Assembly (NCBI RefSeq): GCF_021295315.1
Contig: NZ_JAIMJA010000016.1
Span: forward strand, 1 to 64,000
Length of the DNA stretch: 64,000 bases
Origin: Motilimonas cestriensis
GTDB lineage: Bacteria; Pseudomonadota; Gammaproteobacteria; Enterobacterales; CBDFNC01
Direction: 5' to 3'
Shown: one piece after another, positions 48,611 to 57,936 of the stretch
How the letters are laid out: each line of letters opens with the position of its first letter
How positions within the stretch are numbered: position 1 is the stretch's first letter
The notes under the pieces: model-generated
Told to the model about the DNA's origin: nothing
What the model saw: only the letters and a program-made list of their open reading frames with translations
Databases searched by the model: none
Position numbers and translations under genes: made by a program

Positions 48611-48668
48611 ATCCTCCTCAGTACTTTCTGATTGGGCTTAGGGGGGCGTAGAAGGGGGGGGATGACGC
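48611..48668. promoter_or_regulatory. MalT-box cluster between malQ and malE
   Basis: The 196-bp divergent gap holds an inverted TCCTCC core (48612-48617, pointing to malQ), GGGGGGCG (48641-48648) and, after a run of eight Gs, GGGGATGA (48658-48665, pointing to malE). Each oriented core is about 67-76 bp from the start codon it faces, as expected for sites near -37. No good CRP site is visible here, unlike before malK. Confidence 0.68.
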
Positions 48669-48732
48669 AATCTGGGGTCTGATTTAGCTTAACGACTGAG
48701 TTATTAACCCCCGTTCTTGAAGGATAGATACC

Positions 48733-49917
48733 ATGAAAAAAACTCTATGCACTTTGGCCATTACAGCTGCCACTGCACTTAGCGGAATCAGCCTAGCTCA
48801 CGCGAAAATGGAAGAAGGTGTTATCAATATTTGGATTAATGGCGACAAGGGCTATAACGGCCTAGCGGAAGTAGGTAAAAAGTTTGAAGCGGACACCGGC
48901 ATTAAGGTGGTCGTGGCTCACCCGGACAAAATGGAAGAGAAGTACCAACAAGTTGCTTCTACCGGTGATGGTCCAGATATTGTGTTTTGGGCACATGATC
49001 GATTCGGCGGCTGGGCACAAGCTGGTTTGCTCGCGCCCATTACGCCATCCGCAGAGTTTAAAGCCAAATTTGAAGACTTTACTTGGGATGCCATGAGTTT
49101 TAACGGTCAGTACATCGGCTATCCGGTTGCAGTTGAGTCGCTATCTCTTATCTATAACAAAGACTTATTACCTAATCCTCCGAAAACATGGGAAGAAATT
49201 GCTGAGCTTAATAAGAAATTCAAAGCACAGGGTAAGTCTGCCATTATGTGGAACCTGCAAGAACCCTTCTTCTCTTGGCCGCTAATTGCAGCTGATGGCG
49301 GTTACGCCTTTAAAGCCAAAGACGGCGGTTATGACATTAAAGATACAGGTGTTAATAACAAGGGCGCACAAGCTGGCCTACAACACATAGTCAATATGGT
49401 GAAAGGCAAGGTGATCAGCGCCGACGTAGACTACGCCATTGCAGAATCAGCCTTTAACAAAGGTGAAACCGCCATGACCATTAATGGTCCTTGGTCTTGG
49501 GGCAATATCGACAAAAGCGGCGTTAATTATGGCGTTGCCGTACTACCCACGTTTAATGGTCAAACCGCGAAACCTTTTGTTGGCGTGTTAACCGCAGGGA
49601 TTAACAGTGCCAGCCCCAACAAAGATTTAGCCCAAGAGTTTATTGAAAACTACCTGTTAACTGACCAAGGTTTAGCCCACGTTAATGCCGACAAACCACT
49701 AGGCGCGGTTGCACTGAAGTCTTATCAGCAAACTTTAGCGGCCGACCCACGTATTGCTGCCACCATGGAAAATGCACAGTTTGGTGAGGTGATGCCCAAC
49801 ATCCCACAAATGTCAGCCTTCTGGTACGCCGAAAAAGCCGCCATTATCAACGCTGTTCAAGGTCGTCAAAATGTTGCTGACGCAACGAACGATGCCGCCG
49901 CACGAATAGTGAAGTAA
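48733..49917 (+). CDS. malE: Maltose/maltodextrin-binding protein MalE
   Basis: Periplasmic ligand-binding subunit, 394 residues. The signal peptide is 1-24 (cleavage after AHA-K). The mature protein matches Escherichia Mal[70 protein letters not shown] and MTINGPWSW, which carry the sugar-stacking Trp and Tyr residues. An AAGGATAG ribosome site precedes the ATG. First gene of malEFG, followed by a hairpin terminator before malF. Confidence 0.97.
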   Translation: MKKTLCTLAITAATALSGISLAHAKMEEGVINIWINGDKGYNGLAEVGKKFEADTGIKVVVAHPDKMEEKYQQVASTGDGPDIVFWAHDRFGGWAQAGLLAPITPSAEFKAKFEDFTWDAMSFNGQYIGYPVAVESLSLIYNKDLLPNPPKTWEEIAELNKKFKAQGKSAIMWNLQEPFFSWPLIAADGGYAFKAKDGGYDIKDTGVNNKGAQAGLQHIVNMVKGKVISADVDYAIAESAFNKGETAMTINGPWSWGNIDKSGVNYGVAVLPTFNGQTAKPFVGVLTAGINSASPNKDLAQEFIENYLLTDQGLAHVNADKPLGAVALKSYQQTLAADPRIAATMENAQFGEVMPNIPQMSAFWYAEKAAIINAVQGRQNVADATNDAAARIVK

Positions 49918-49930
49918 TACTGACTAAGCA

Positions 49931-49960
49931 GCCTTTGGCCGGATGCCAAAGGCTTTTCTT
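49931..49960 (+). terminator. Hairpin attenuator between malE and malF
   Basis: Perfect 9-bp stem GCCTTTGGC/GCCAAAGGC with a 5-nt loop (49931-49953), then TTTTCTT, 13 bp after the malE stop. It would let most transcripts end after malE and some read through into malFG, matching the need for far more binding protein than permease. Confidence 0.85.
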
Positions 49961-49983
49961 GTTTCTTGCTTAATGAGGTTATT

Positions 49984-51531
49984 ATGCCCACTAGTGATGC
50001 TTCTACTGTTTCAACTCCTTGGCTGAAGTGGTTTATTTTAGCGTTAGTTTCTCTGATTGGTGGTTATGCCGTTGTACTCATGTATGCCAAAGGTGAATCA
50101 TCTTTTGCGTTGTTAACTCTGATACTGGTCACTGCTGGGGTGATCATTTTTGCGCGCAAAGAAACGTACGCACACAGATACATCTACCCCGGCATGGCTG
50201 CCGTGGTGTTATTTATTATTTTCCCTTTGCTTTATACCGTAAGCATTGCGTTTACTAATTACAGTGGTAGCAATCAGCTTTCTTATGAGCGAGTACAACA
50301 ACAATTTTTACAGCGCACCTTTGCCGATGACCGTTATCAATTTAAATTTCAGATTTACCATACTGATAACGACAAAGTACTGTTATTTTTTAGCCAAGCA
50401 GATAAAAAGCTCATCTCTGAGCCGGTAGCGCTAGATCAAAACCTACAACAAGTATCACTGCAAGCAACTGACACCCCACCAACCGGCAACCAAGCCAAAC
50501 TGATGGTTGTCACCAAAAACCGTAATATCTTAAGTAACTTGGCTGTTTTCACCCCAGACGGCACGCAACTCGCCATGAGTGGCTTACGTCAATTTGCAGC
50601 TAAAACGCCGTTGTACACACTCGCGGCAGACGGCGAAAGCTTGGTTAATCAACAAACCAATGAACAAATAAAACCCAATTTCGATATTGGCTTTTATCAA
50701 GCGGTTAACCCAACCGGTGAGTTTGTCGGCAAACCAATGGCACCAGGCTTTGTGGTCAGTGCCGGTTGGTTTAACTTTGAGCGCATCTTGACCGACGAGG
50801 GCATTCAGGGGCCATTTATTAAAATATTTATTTGGACCGTTATCTTTGCCGGCCTCACCGTCGTATTTACCTTAGCGGTTGGTATGGTGCTGGCATCTGT
50901 GGTGCAGTGGGAAGGGTTAAAAGGTAAAGCTGTTTACCGCATGCTACTGATCTTGCCGTATGCGGTGCCCGCGTTTATTTCTATCTTGATCTTTAAAGGC
51001 TTATTTAATCAAAGCTTTGGTGAAATAAACCAAGTAATTGAAGGCTTATTTGGTATTCGCATTAATTGGTTTACCGATCCGATTCTGGCAAAAACAATGA
51101 TCTTAATTGTGAATACTTGGCTCGGTTATCCTTACATCATGATTTTATGTATGGGCTTATTAAAATCCATTCCTGCTGATTTATACGAAGCCTCGGCCAT
51201 TGATGGCGCCAATCCAATCCAAAACTTTTTCAAGATCACCTTTCCGTTAATGATTAAGCCATTAACGCCACTGCTGATCGCCAGTTTTGCCTTTAACTTT
51301 AACAACTTTGTATTAATCCAATTATTAACCAATGGCGCACCAGATATCATCGGCTCTTCTACGCCCGCGGGTCACACCGACTTGCTTGTAAGCTACACCT
51401 ATCGCATTGCATTTGAAGGCGGCGGTGGCCAAGACTTTGGCTTAGCCAGTGCGATTGCAACCTTAATATTCTTAATGGTTGGTGGGTTAGCGTTGTTAAA
51501 TCTCAAAGCCAGCAAGAACCAATTGGCTTAA
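49984..51531 (+). CDS. malF: Maltose ABC permease MalF
   Basis: Inner-membrane permease subunit of 515 residues with a large periplasmic P2-like loop (about residues 90-250) between early and late helices, as in Escherichia MalF. The EAA loop that docks MalK is SAIDGANPIQNFFKITFPLMI (about 400-420). ATG at 49984 (MPTSDAS) follows GAGG; a start 18 bp upstream is less good. malG begins 9 bp after its stop. Confidence 0.96.
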   Translation: MPTSDASTVSTPWLKWFILALVSLIGGYAVVLMYAKGESSFALLTLILVTAGVIIFARKETYAHRYIYPGMAAVVLFIIFPLLYTVSIAFTNYSGSNQLSYERVQQQFLQRTFADDRYQFKFQIYHTDNDKVLLFFSQADKKLISEPVALDQNLQQVSLQATDTPPTGNQAKLMVVTKNRNILSNLAVFTPDGTQLAMSGLRQFAAKTPLYTLAADGESLVNQQTNEQIKPNFDIGFYQAVNPTGEFVGKPMAPGFVVSAGWFNFERILTDEGIQGPFIKIFIWTVIFAGLTVVFTLAVGMVLASVVQWEGLKGKAVYRMLLILPYAVPAFISILIFKGLFNQSFGEINQVIEGLFGIRINWFTDPILAKTMILIVNTWLGYPYIMILCMGLLKSIPADLYEASAIDGANPIQNFFKITFPLMIKPLTPLLIASFAFNFNNFVLIQLLTNGAPDIIGSSTPAGHTDLLVSYTYRIAFEGGGGQDFGLASAIATLIFLMVGGLALLNLKASKNQLA

Positions 51532-51540
51532 GGAACTCAG

Positions 51541-52431
51541 ATGGCAATTGTAAAATCAAAAAATGAAAAATACCGCGTTTGGCTAGCCCATGGTTTACTT
51601 TGGCTATTTTTAGCAATGATCTTGCTGCCCTTATTTATGGTAATTGCAATTTCATTTCGGGATGGGAATTTTTCCTCAGGCTCATTAATTCCTGAAAACC
51701 CAACCCTCGACCACTGGCGTTTAGCCTTAGGTATCGCCGTGGAAAACAGCGACGGCTCGGTCACGCAACCACCGTTTCCGGTATTGCTGTGGCTGTGGAA
51801 CTCGGTAAAAGTTGCCGCGGTCACTTCGGTATTGGTATTAGCCCTTTCCACCACTTGTGCTTATGCTTTTGCTCGCATGGCATTTAAAGGGAAAAAGATC
51901 TTGCTGGAAGGCATGCTGATTTTCCAAATGTTCCCAGCAGTACTGGCCTTAGTTGCCTTGTATGCCCTGTTCGACAAAGTGGGACAATATATTCCTTTCT
52001 TAGGTTTAAACACCCATGGCGGTTTGATCTTCGCTTACCTCGGCGGTATCGCCTTACACGTTTGGACCATTAAGGGTTATTTTGAAACCATAGATAAGTC
52101 CCTAGAAGAAGCGGCCGCGTTAGATGGCGCGAGCCCTTGGCAGACCTTTAGAATGATATTGCTACCGCTTTCGGTGCCGATATTGGCGGTGGTGTTTATC
52201 TTGTCGTTTATTGCGGCGATCACCGAAGTGCCTGTGGCGTCGATTCTATTACGTGATGTTAATCAGTACACCCTTGCGGTTGGTATGCAGCAATACCTTT
52301 ATCCGCAAAACTACCTTTGGGGTGATTTTGCCGCCGCGGCAGTACTATCAGCCATCCCGATCACGCTGGTGTTTATTCTTGCACAAAGATGGTTAGTCGG
52401 CGGCTTAACCGCTGGCGGCAACAAAGGTTAA
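51541..52431 (+). CDS. malG: Maltose ABC permease MalG
   Basis: Second permease subunit, 296 residues with six membrane helices. Its EAA loop [23 protein letters not shown] (about residue 190) contacts MalK, and the C-terminus [12 protein letters not shown] matches the Escherichia MalG tail that reaches into MalK. Ribosome site AAGGA at 9-bp spacing after malF. Last gene of the operon, followed by a strong terminator. Confidence 0.97.
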   Translation: MAIVKSKNEKYRVWLAHGLLWLFLAMILLPLFMVIAISFRDGNFSSGSLIPENPTLDHWRLALGIAVENSDGSVTQPPFPVLLWLWNSVKVAAVTSVLVLALSTTCAYAFARMAFKGKKILLEGMLIFQMFPAVLALVALYALFDKVGQYIPFLGLNTHGGLIFAYLGGIALHVWTIKGYFETIDKSLEEAAALDGASPWQTFRMILLPLSVPILAVVFILSFIAAITEVPVASILLRDVNQYTLAVGMQQYLYPQNYLWGDFAAAAVLSAIPITLVFILAQRWLVGGLTAGGNKG

Positions 52432-52450
52432 GCGCATACAGCCAATAACA

Positions 52451-52481
52451 AAAAAGCCAAACATTCCGTTTGGCTTTTTGC
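52451..52481 (+). terminator. Rho-independent terminator of malEFG
   Basis: 12-bp perfect stem AAAAAGCCAAAC/GTTTGGCTTTTT with a 5-nt loop, 19 bp after the malG stop. Symmetric A and T flanks make it bidirectional, serving the convergent nlpE-like gene as well. Confidence 0.92.
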
Positions 52482-52524
52482 TAATAAAGGAGCTGGCATC
52501 CGCGGTTAGTTGTTGTCAGCTAAA

Positions 52525-52953
52525 TCACATCTCTTTACGAATGACATTCGCCTCTGCCATCAGGCGCTCACCATTCTCATCAACTAACCACATTTGATTT
52601 TCGCCAACAAAAAACTGTGTACCACCTTCAATAGTGATGGTATTACCAGCATCATTCCAGGTAAATGGCGCAGCTTCAACGACCGCAACACCCATTTTGC
52701 CGAGAAACTTACGACTAAGCGCATAAGTATTATTGGGTTTGAGCTCGATAAAAATTTCAATGCCATCACAATCATCACAAGGTAAAATCCCACGATACAC
52801 GCCATTCCAATCCAATGACGAACGGGCGTTGGCAGCATCCACTACTATCATGGTTTCAGGTGCTGTCGTTTTGGTCTCTTGAGCAGCTTGTTTTGATTCA
52901 CAACCAGCCAGAACGAATGCTGCTAAAAACGATAAAAATAGCGCTTGTTTCAT
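52525..52953 (-). CDS. NlpE N-terminal-domain lipoprotein
   Basis: Lipoprotein of 142 residues. Signal peptide with lipobox VLAG|C at about residue 17. The mature part is a single NlpE N-terminal domain, with NGVYRGILPCDDCDGIEIFIEL and its CxxC, known in Escherichia NlpE to relay surface and copper stress to CpxA. The C-terminal OB domain of full NlpE is absent. Start at 52953 (MKQALF) is chosen because GGAG lies 7 nt upstream; an ATG 6 bp before is too close to it. Confidence 0.8.
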   Translation of the reverse strand: MKQALFLSFLAAFVLAGCESKQAAQETKTTAPETMIVVDAANARSSLDWNGVYRGILPCDDCDGIEIFIELKPNNTYALSRKFLGKMGVAVVEAAPFTWNDAGNTITIEGGTQFFVGENQMWLVDENGERLMAEANVIRKEM

Positions 52954-53084
52954 TTGCATACTCCACAATGAATAACTGCTAACTAGGGTAGCATCTAAAG
53001 AACAAAATGCATTGGTCATATCGCGCCAATATTATTGCCCCATGCTTAGTCCTAAAATAAACCATGGCAGCACTGTAGCGGTGA

Positions 53085-53840
53085 TTATTTTGGCCGTTGG
53101 ATTTTCTCAATAACACTGATACTGACAACACTGATCACCGCCGCTAAGCAGGTAGAAGCCAATACATCTTGTGACCAATGCATACCCAGTAACATTCGGC
53201 TCAGCCCCATTGCCGCGCCCCAGCACAGCAAAATAATATTCAAACCAAGCGCACCGGATAATAATAAATAATAGCTCGCAGTGAGTACTAATGTGGTGGC
53301 AAAAATAGTGTGGCCAGAGGGAAATGCATACCCCACTTCATTGATCCAATGTTGTTGGATCGTCGGCGATATTTGAAGCGGCGGCTGGGTAGTTAATTGG
53401 GAGCGATTATCAGGGTGCTGATACTGCTCTAAAGCCTGCGCAACTAACGCACTTCTCTGGCTAGCATGTTGATTATAAAACGAATAAAGATCAACAGGAG
53501 AGCCCATTTGGCTAGCAAGAAACGTAATGTTAGGCCGCGCTTCAGCAAAATACGATTTCAACTGATGATTTAACGTAAAGCTGCTCAGTAAGCTAAGGAC
53601 CACGGCCGCAGTCATTCTTAGCCAGTCAGGTTTGGGAATGCAAAAATAGCTCACCGCTAAAAAGATCACCACAGTAATCACCGCATAAGGCGCTGTGCCG
53701 GTTGAGGTTAACAAATAAGTTGCGCCAGCAAACCCACTGGTTAAGTCAAGCCAAGGGAATAGCGCTTGATGCTCAAGCAATAACACACTGGGCGTAGCCA
53801 ATAATATCAACCAGATAACCAGCCAAGCCACGTACTTCAT
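53085..53840 (-). CDS. PAP2-family membrane phosphatase (PgpB-like)
   Basis: Polytopic membrane protein of 251 residues with all three PAP2 motifs intact: KSYFAEARP (KX6RP), FPSGHT with the acid/base His, and SRMLLGMHWSQD with nucleophile His. It is therefore likely an active phosphatidylglycerophosphate or undecaprenyl-pyrophosphate phosphatase. It shares layout and the motif-2 context (VGYAFPSGH) with the degenerate paralogue at 23977-24747. Start at 53840 gives the first helix; a GTG 15 bp upstream is possible. Monocistronic. Confidence 0.87.
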   Translation of the reverse strand: MKYVAWLVIWLILLATPSVLLLEHQALFPWLDLTSGFAGATYLLTSTGTAPYAVITVVIFLAVSYFCIPKPDWLRMTAAVVLSLLSSFTLNHQLKSYFAEARPNITFLASQMGSPVDLYSFYNQHASQRSALVAQALEQYQHPDNRSQLTTQPPLQISPTIQQHWINEVGYAFPSGHTIFATTLVLTASYYLLLSGALGLNIILLCWGAAMGLSRMLLGMHWSQDVLASTCLAAVISVVSISVIEKIQRPK

Positions 53841-53974
53841 TTTGTTCCAAACCACAGCAGCCCCTTATTATTTATCGCCTTAAGTTTGAGCCTACAGCAT
53901 ACTAAAACAATCACTTTGGCAACAGTCGGTCAACTTTGCAGATCGCTCGGGTCGCCCCACAATACAGTGATGAC

Positions 53975-54064
53975 TAACTTATTCCAGCTCTGCTTAAGCC
54001 TATCGCAACAAGATAAAGTATTTTTTTACGGCAAAATTTCGCAGATCCACGATTTGGGTTAACT
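53975..54064 (+). repeat. Palindromic repeat family, copy C (internally deleted)
   Basis: The left part (CTCTGCTTAAGCC ... ATAAAGTATTTTTTTACGGCAAAATTTCG) aligns with copies A and B in the same orientation as A. It then jumps to an end-like GGGTTAAC. The middle is missing. The TAA stop of the adjacent small membrane protein lies in the terminal GGTTAAC, as in copy A. Confidence 0.55.
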
Positions 54065-54361
54065 TGTAATGTGATTTTTTATTCTACTGAATGCAATGAA
54101 CACAAAGACAACTGTGCCAGAGAACACTAGCCTTGATACCAGCGCTAGCATAGCAACGAATTCATTAGCCTTACCGCCAGAATACAAAAGCGAATTTTCA
54201 AAAGGTACCTTTAAATCCACTATCCATATGGAAACAATAGATGAAATGAACAAGATGACGAAAATCCATTTCACGTGACTGAGGTTGTTAGTTTTTCGCA
54301 AATATTTATAAATAGCGTAACCAATCAAAATAGAAACCAAACCGCCTATTAACTCAAACAT
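54059..54361 (-). CDS. Small three-helix membrane protein, unknown
   Basis: Protein of 100 residues with helices at about 3-18, 31-49 and 66-91 and a basic tail; no recognised domain. A strong ribosome site (AGGAGGG) lies 4-8 nt before the ATG, supporting a real gene. It is clearly more AT-rich than its neighbours and abuts repeat copy C, which hints at recent acquisition. The region on the other side (54362-54605) shows nothing clear. Confidence 0.6.
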   Translation of the reverse strand: MFELIGGLVSILIGYAIYKYLRKTNNLSHVKWIFVILFISSIVSIWIVDLKVPFENSLLYSGGKANEFVAMLALVSRLVFSGTVVFVFIAFSRIKNHITS

Positions 54362-54605
54362 GCCACCCTCCTAGATCTTCTAGCCGATATAATTGCATAT
54401 AAACCTAATGCCCACTACATCGAACAACCAGAAAAGAGTCCCCCTAACGTTCAATAAACCATAAGATGATTAAGCATAATTCAATCGGCAGGGACGCCTT
54501 TTATTGAGCAACCAAGGATGGCTAGCGCGATTTGCAGAGTGAACCATGCTTAATCTGGGGTTATCACCAAAACTAAACAAGGCTCACTAAAATCTAAAGG
54601 TAGGA

Positions 54606-56297
54606 TTAACCCGCTACCGCCACCTCAGCAACTTGCTGTGCAGTGTAAATGTTTAGCGCGGTTAACACAGCGTCCAACGAAGCGGTCATAATATCTTGAT
54701 GCACCGCAACGCCTAATACGCGCGTGTCTTCTACCTTCACTAATAGATAGGTAATAGCTTCTGCTTCTGCACCCGAGGTCATGGCATGCTCGGCAAAATC
54801 AATCACGTCGATGGTCAATCCGGTTTGTTGCTGCAAGCCATTAACAAAGGCATCTAGCGCACCGCGACCAATGCCTTCCACTTCCACCGCAGTGGTCGCC
54901 TCTTGACCTTGGTACTCAAGCTTGGCTTTGACGTGATCACTTTGCTTACGCTCAATGTGATAATCACCTAACACATACGGCCCAGAGGTTGAAAGGTAAG
55001 TGGTTTTAAACAACTCACTAATCTGGCTAGCGGATACTTCTGCACCGGTGACTTCTGCAGTTTTTTGCACTACCGCGCTAAATTCAATTTGCGCCCAGCG
55101 CGGTAATTGCACGCCCAATTCACGCTCTAAAATCCACGCAATGCCGCCTTTACCAGATTGACTGTTAATGCGGATCACCTCTTGGTAATCGCGGCCTAGA
55201 TCCGTTGGATCAATCGGCAAGTAAGCCACATTCCAAATATCGTCAGGCTGACGCAATGCCAAACACTTTTTAATCGCGTCTTGGTGGCTACCAGAAAATG
55301 CGGTAAAGACTAACTCACCAGCATACGGATGACGCGGATGCACAGGTAACTGAGTACAAGCTTTTACCACTTGCACCACTTCATCGATGTTGGAAAAATC
55401 TAACTCAGGATCAATACCTTGACTGTAAAGGTTCATCGCCATGGTCACTACGTCCATGTTACCGGTACGTTCGCCATTACCCAACAAGGTACCTTCAATA
55501 CGATCGGCCCCCGCCATCACACCTAATTCAGCCGCAGCGACGCCACAACCTCGGTCATTGTGAGTGTGTAAGCTAATAATGACATTTTCACGCTGCGCCA
55601 CATGATTAATAAACCATTCAATTTGATCGGCGTAGACATTCGGCGTCGACATCTCAACCGTGGCGGGTAGGTTCAATATCACTTTGTCTTGCGCAGTAGG
55701 CTGCCAAGTCGCAACCACGGCATCACAAATCTCCACCGCAAAATCTAACTCAGTCCCAGTGAAGCTCTCCGGTGAGTATTGAAACGTCCACTGAGTTTCA
55801 GGGTTTGCCTGCGCTAATGCTTTCACGCACTGCGTGCCTTTTACCGCAATGTCAATAATTCCAGCACGATCTAGCTTGAATACCTGCTCACGTTGCACCG
55901 TCGAAGTGGAGTTATATAAATGCACCACCGCACGCTTGGCACCTTTTAATGCTGCAAAGCTACGCTCAATCAACGCCGGACGCGCTTGAGTCAACACTTG
56001 TATGGTCACGTCGTCTGGGATTTGGTTTTCTTCAATCAACCAGCGCACAAAGTCAAAATCGGGCTGTGACGCGGCAGGAAAACCCACTTCAATCTCTTTA
56101 AAGCCGACTTTAACTAATAAAGCCCACAGCACTTTCTTTTGTTCTACTGACATTGGCTCAATCAGTGCTTGGTTGCCGTCGCGTAAGTCTACACTGCACC
56201 AGAGTGGCGCTTTACTAATCACTTGATCAGGCCATTGCCTATTGACTATTTCAATTGGTTTAAACGATTGATATTTATTGTGATTAAACGACGACAT
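54606..56297 (-). CDS. leuA: 2-isopropylmalate synthase, long (yeast/actinobacterial) type
   Basis: First committed step of leucine synthesis: acetyl-CoA plus 2-oxoisovalerate gives 2-isopropylmalate. 563 residues; the class with a long N-terminus (KYQSFKPIEIVNRQWPDQVISKAPLWCSVDLRDGNQALI) found in yeast, actinobacteria and some proteobacteria, distinct from the short Escherichia LeuA. DLRDGNQ and HTHNDRG bind the metal; the C-terminal LeuA dimer domain (about 430-550) binds leucine for feedback. Start at 56297 follows AAGGGA; a longer frame to 56360 is less likely. No leuBCD is adjacent. The 295-bp upstream gap shows no clear leucine leader or attenuator. Confidence 0.93.
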   Translation of the reverse strand: MSSFNHNKYQSFKPIEIVNRQWPDQVISKAPLWCSVDLRDGNQALIEPMSVEQKKVLWALLVKVGFKEIEVGFPAASQPDFDFVRWLIEENQIPDDVTIQVLTQARPALIERSFAALKGAKRAVVHLYNSTSTVQREQVFKLDRAGIIDIAVKGTQCVKALAQANPETQWTFQYSPESFTGTELDFAVEICDAVVATWQPTAQDKVILNLPATVEMSTPNVYADQIEWFINHVAQRENVIISLHTHNDRGCGVAAAELGVMAGADRIEGTLLGNGERTGNMDVVTMAMNLYSQGIDPELDFSNIDEVVQVVKACTQLPVHPRHPYAGELVFTAFSGSHQDAIKKCLALRQPDDIWNVAYLPIDPTDLGRDYQEVIRINSQSGKGGIAWILERELGVQLPRWAQIEFSAVVQKTAEVTGAEVSASQISELFKTTYLSTSGPYVLGDYHIERKQSDHVKAKLEYQGQEATTAVEVEGIGRGALDAFVNGLQQQTGLTIDVIDFAEHAMTSGAEAEAITYLLVKVEDTRVLGVAVHQDIMTASLDAVLTALNIYTAQQVAEVAVAG

Positions 56298-56592
56298 AAA
56301 ATCCCTTAGCACTAAGCGCGATTCATTTTGTGAGAAACACCAGTATAAATAGCCGCGCACGCAATGACTGCGCTATTTTTGGCTCAATATTATTAATACG
56401 AGCAATAGTTCACCCCAATAATTTACATTGTTAGTAAAAATAACCACAATAATTGATGTAGATTAAATAATATCACCCTAGCCTAGCTTTGCTCTACCTA
56501 GCAGAATTTTAATCTAAACCTAGACAGCGGCCGACTCGAGGTCTAAAACCTTAATGAACCCGCTTAGATCAGCAATTAAACAAGGCGTTAAC

Positions 56593-57549
56593 ATGACCGA
56601 TGATGACGACATTCTAATTTTTGAGGATGATGACTCCACAGAAGAGAATTTAAATACAAAAGCTGCGGAAGGTCGCTTTTGGAAAGTGATGATTGTTGAT
56701 GATGAGCACGATATTCATTCGGTGACTCGCATGGTCACCCATCAAATGGAGTTTATGGATTTACCGGTCAAAACCATCAGTGCCTATTCCGGCGCTGAAG
56801 CGAAAAAAATGATCAAAGAAAATCCAGACACCGCTCTAATGTTCCTTGATGTGGTCATGGAAACAGATCATGCTGGATTAGATGTGGTTAAATATGTGCG
56901 CAATGAATTACAGAATACCCAAACCCGAATTATTCTTCGCACAGGCCAGCCGGGACAAGCACCGGAGCTTAATGTTATTGTCGAATATGATATTAACGAC
57001 TACAAAGAAAAAGCTGAGCTTACCTCACAAAAACTACGCACAACGATTTATGCTTCCCTGAGAAACTTTCGTGATATTCAAGCCATCGAACTGACCAAGC
57101 GCAGCCTTGAGTCGATGATCAAATACTCACACGAACTATTACATGAACAAGCCATTCATGAATTTGCCACTCATGTGCTAACACAATTGACCACCTTACT
57201 GCATTTAGGTGATGACGCCCTTTATTACCGCATTGCCGATAATACAGACGAGCGCGAGGTGCTTGTGGGTATTGGTGAATTTTCTGCATATTCAGATTTT
57301 AAAATCAATAAACTACCCGAGAGTATCCAAGCGGAGTTAAGCGAAGTGCACCGCACTCAAAATAGCTTGTATTACGGCGATCGCTATATCGCTTATTTCA
57401 AAACAGAAGAAGGTTCAGAGCATATTCTCTATTCACGGGGTAAGCCTCGTCATGAATTTTCAGAATACGACCAACACTTAATTGAGGTTTACTGCCACCA
57501 CGTGGCGACAGCTTTTAGTGTATTTAATCGAGGCGATCACAAAAAATAG
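56593..57549 (+). CDS. Response regulator with DUF3369 domain
   Basis: Protein of 318 residues. An acidic N-terminal tail (MTDDDDILIFEDDDSTEE) precedes a REC domain (about 30-155) with phospho-acceptor Asp86 in MFLDVVME and ILRTGQPGQAPE. The C-terminal part (about 165-318) is the DUF3369 domain, GAF-like. Family members often continue into HD-GYP or GGDEF outputs; this one ends after DUF3369, so it may signal by protein contact. ATG at 56593 has an AAGG upstream; one at 56554 is possible. No kinase gene is adjacent. Confidence 0.88.
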   Translation: MTDDDDILIFEDDDSTEENLNTKAAEGRFWKVMIVDDEHDIHSVTRMVTHQMEFMDLPVKTISAYSGAEAKKMIKENPDTALMFLDVVMETDHAGLDVVKYVRNELQNTQTRIILRTGQPGQAPELNVIVEYDINDYKEKAELTSQKLRTTIYASLRNFRDIQAIELTKRSLESMIKYSHELLHEQAIHEFATHVLTQLTTLLHLGDDALYYRIADNTDEREVLVGIGEFSAYSDFKINKLPESIQAELSEVHRTQNSLYYGDRYIAYFKTEEGSEHILYSRGKPRHEFSEYDQHLIEVYCHHVATAFSVFNRGDHKK

Positions 57550-57570
57550 CCTCTTACTCAATAAATATAT

Positions 57571-57602
57571 GGGTTATCCCTGATAGTGAGGTAGCCCTAT
57601 TC
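57571..57602 (+). terminator. Weak hairpin after the DUF3369 regulator
   Basis: 8-bp stem GGGTTATC/GGTAGCCC with two G-U pairs (57571-57578 and 57590-57597), then TATTCTT. Position between two rightward genes fits a weak terminator. Confidence 0.4.
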
Positions 57603-57642
57603 TTCATATAGTGTCAGCATCTCAATATCACAGGATGCAATT

Positions 57643-57834
57643 ATGGCTCATATTATTTTCTGCGCTGACTACGACAAAAAAACACAGCAAAAGCAAAGAG
57701 TAAGAAAGGAAATTGTACTGACTCATCAAGATCCAAAAGGACATAGTTTCCACGCTAGCTGTGATATGCAAGAGCAAGAAATCGTGTTTACTTCTCTTTG
57801 GGAAAACAACACAACTCCACAGGTTGGACTGTAA
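57643..57834 (+). CDS. Small hypothetical protein, 63 residues
   Basis: Charged, soluble protein beginning MAHIIFCADYDKK, with basic residues around 10-22 and a strand-rich second half (IVFTSLWENN). AGGA lies 8 nt before the ATG, and the spacing between neighbouring genes leaves room for it. I do not recognise the family. It could be a single-domain cytosolic protein; a fortuitous frame is not excluded. Confidence 0.5.
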   Translation: MAHIIFCADYDKKTQQKQRVRKEIVLTHQDPKGHSFHASCDMQEQEIVFTSLWENNTTPQVGL

Positions 57835-57936
57835 AGAGCCACTCGCGCAGCATTAAATGACTTTCGAACTGGTCAACATACAGATAAAAAGGCTATATTT
57901 ATTTTATCTTTTGACCGCCATGAAATAATAAAGCTT

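Noticed and set aside
48654-48661. Run of eight Gs as a phase-variable promoter switch
   Set aside because: G-rich tracts recur in both MalT clusters and are explained by MalT-type sites; there is no evidence of length variation from one sequence.
56298-56592. Leucine leader peptide or T-box upstream of leuA
   Set aside because: No short frame with clustered Leu codons, no alternative stem pair and no T-box sequence was found.
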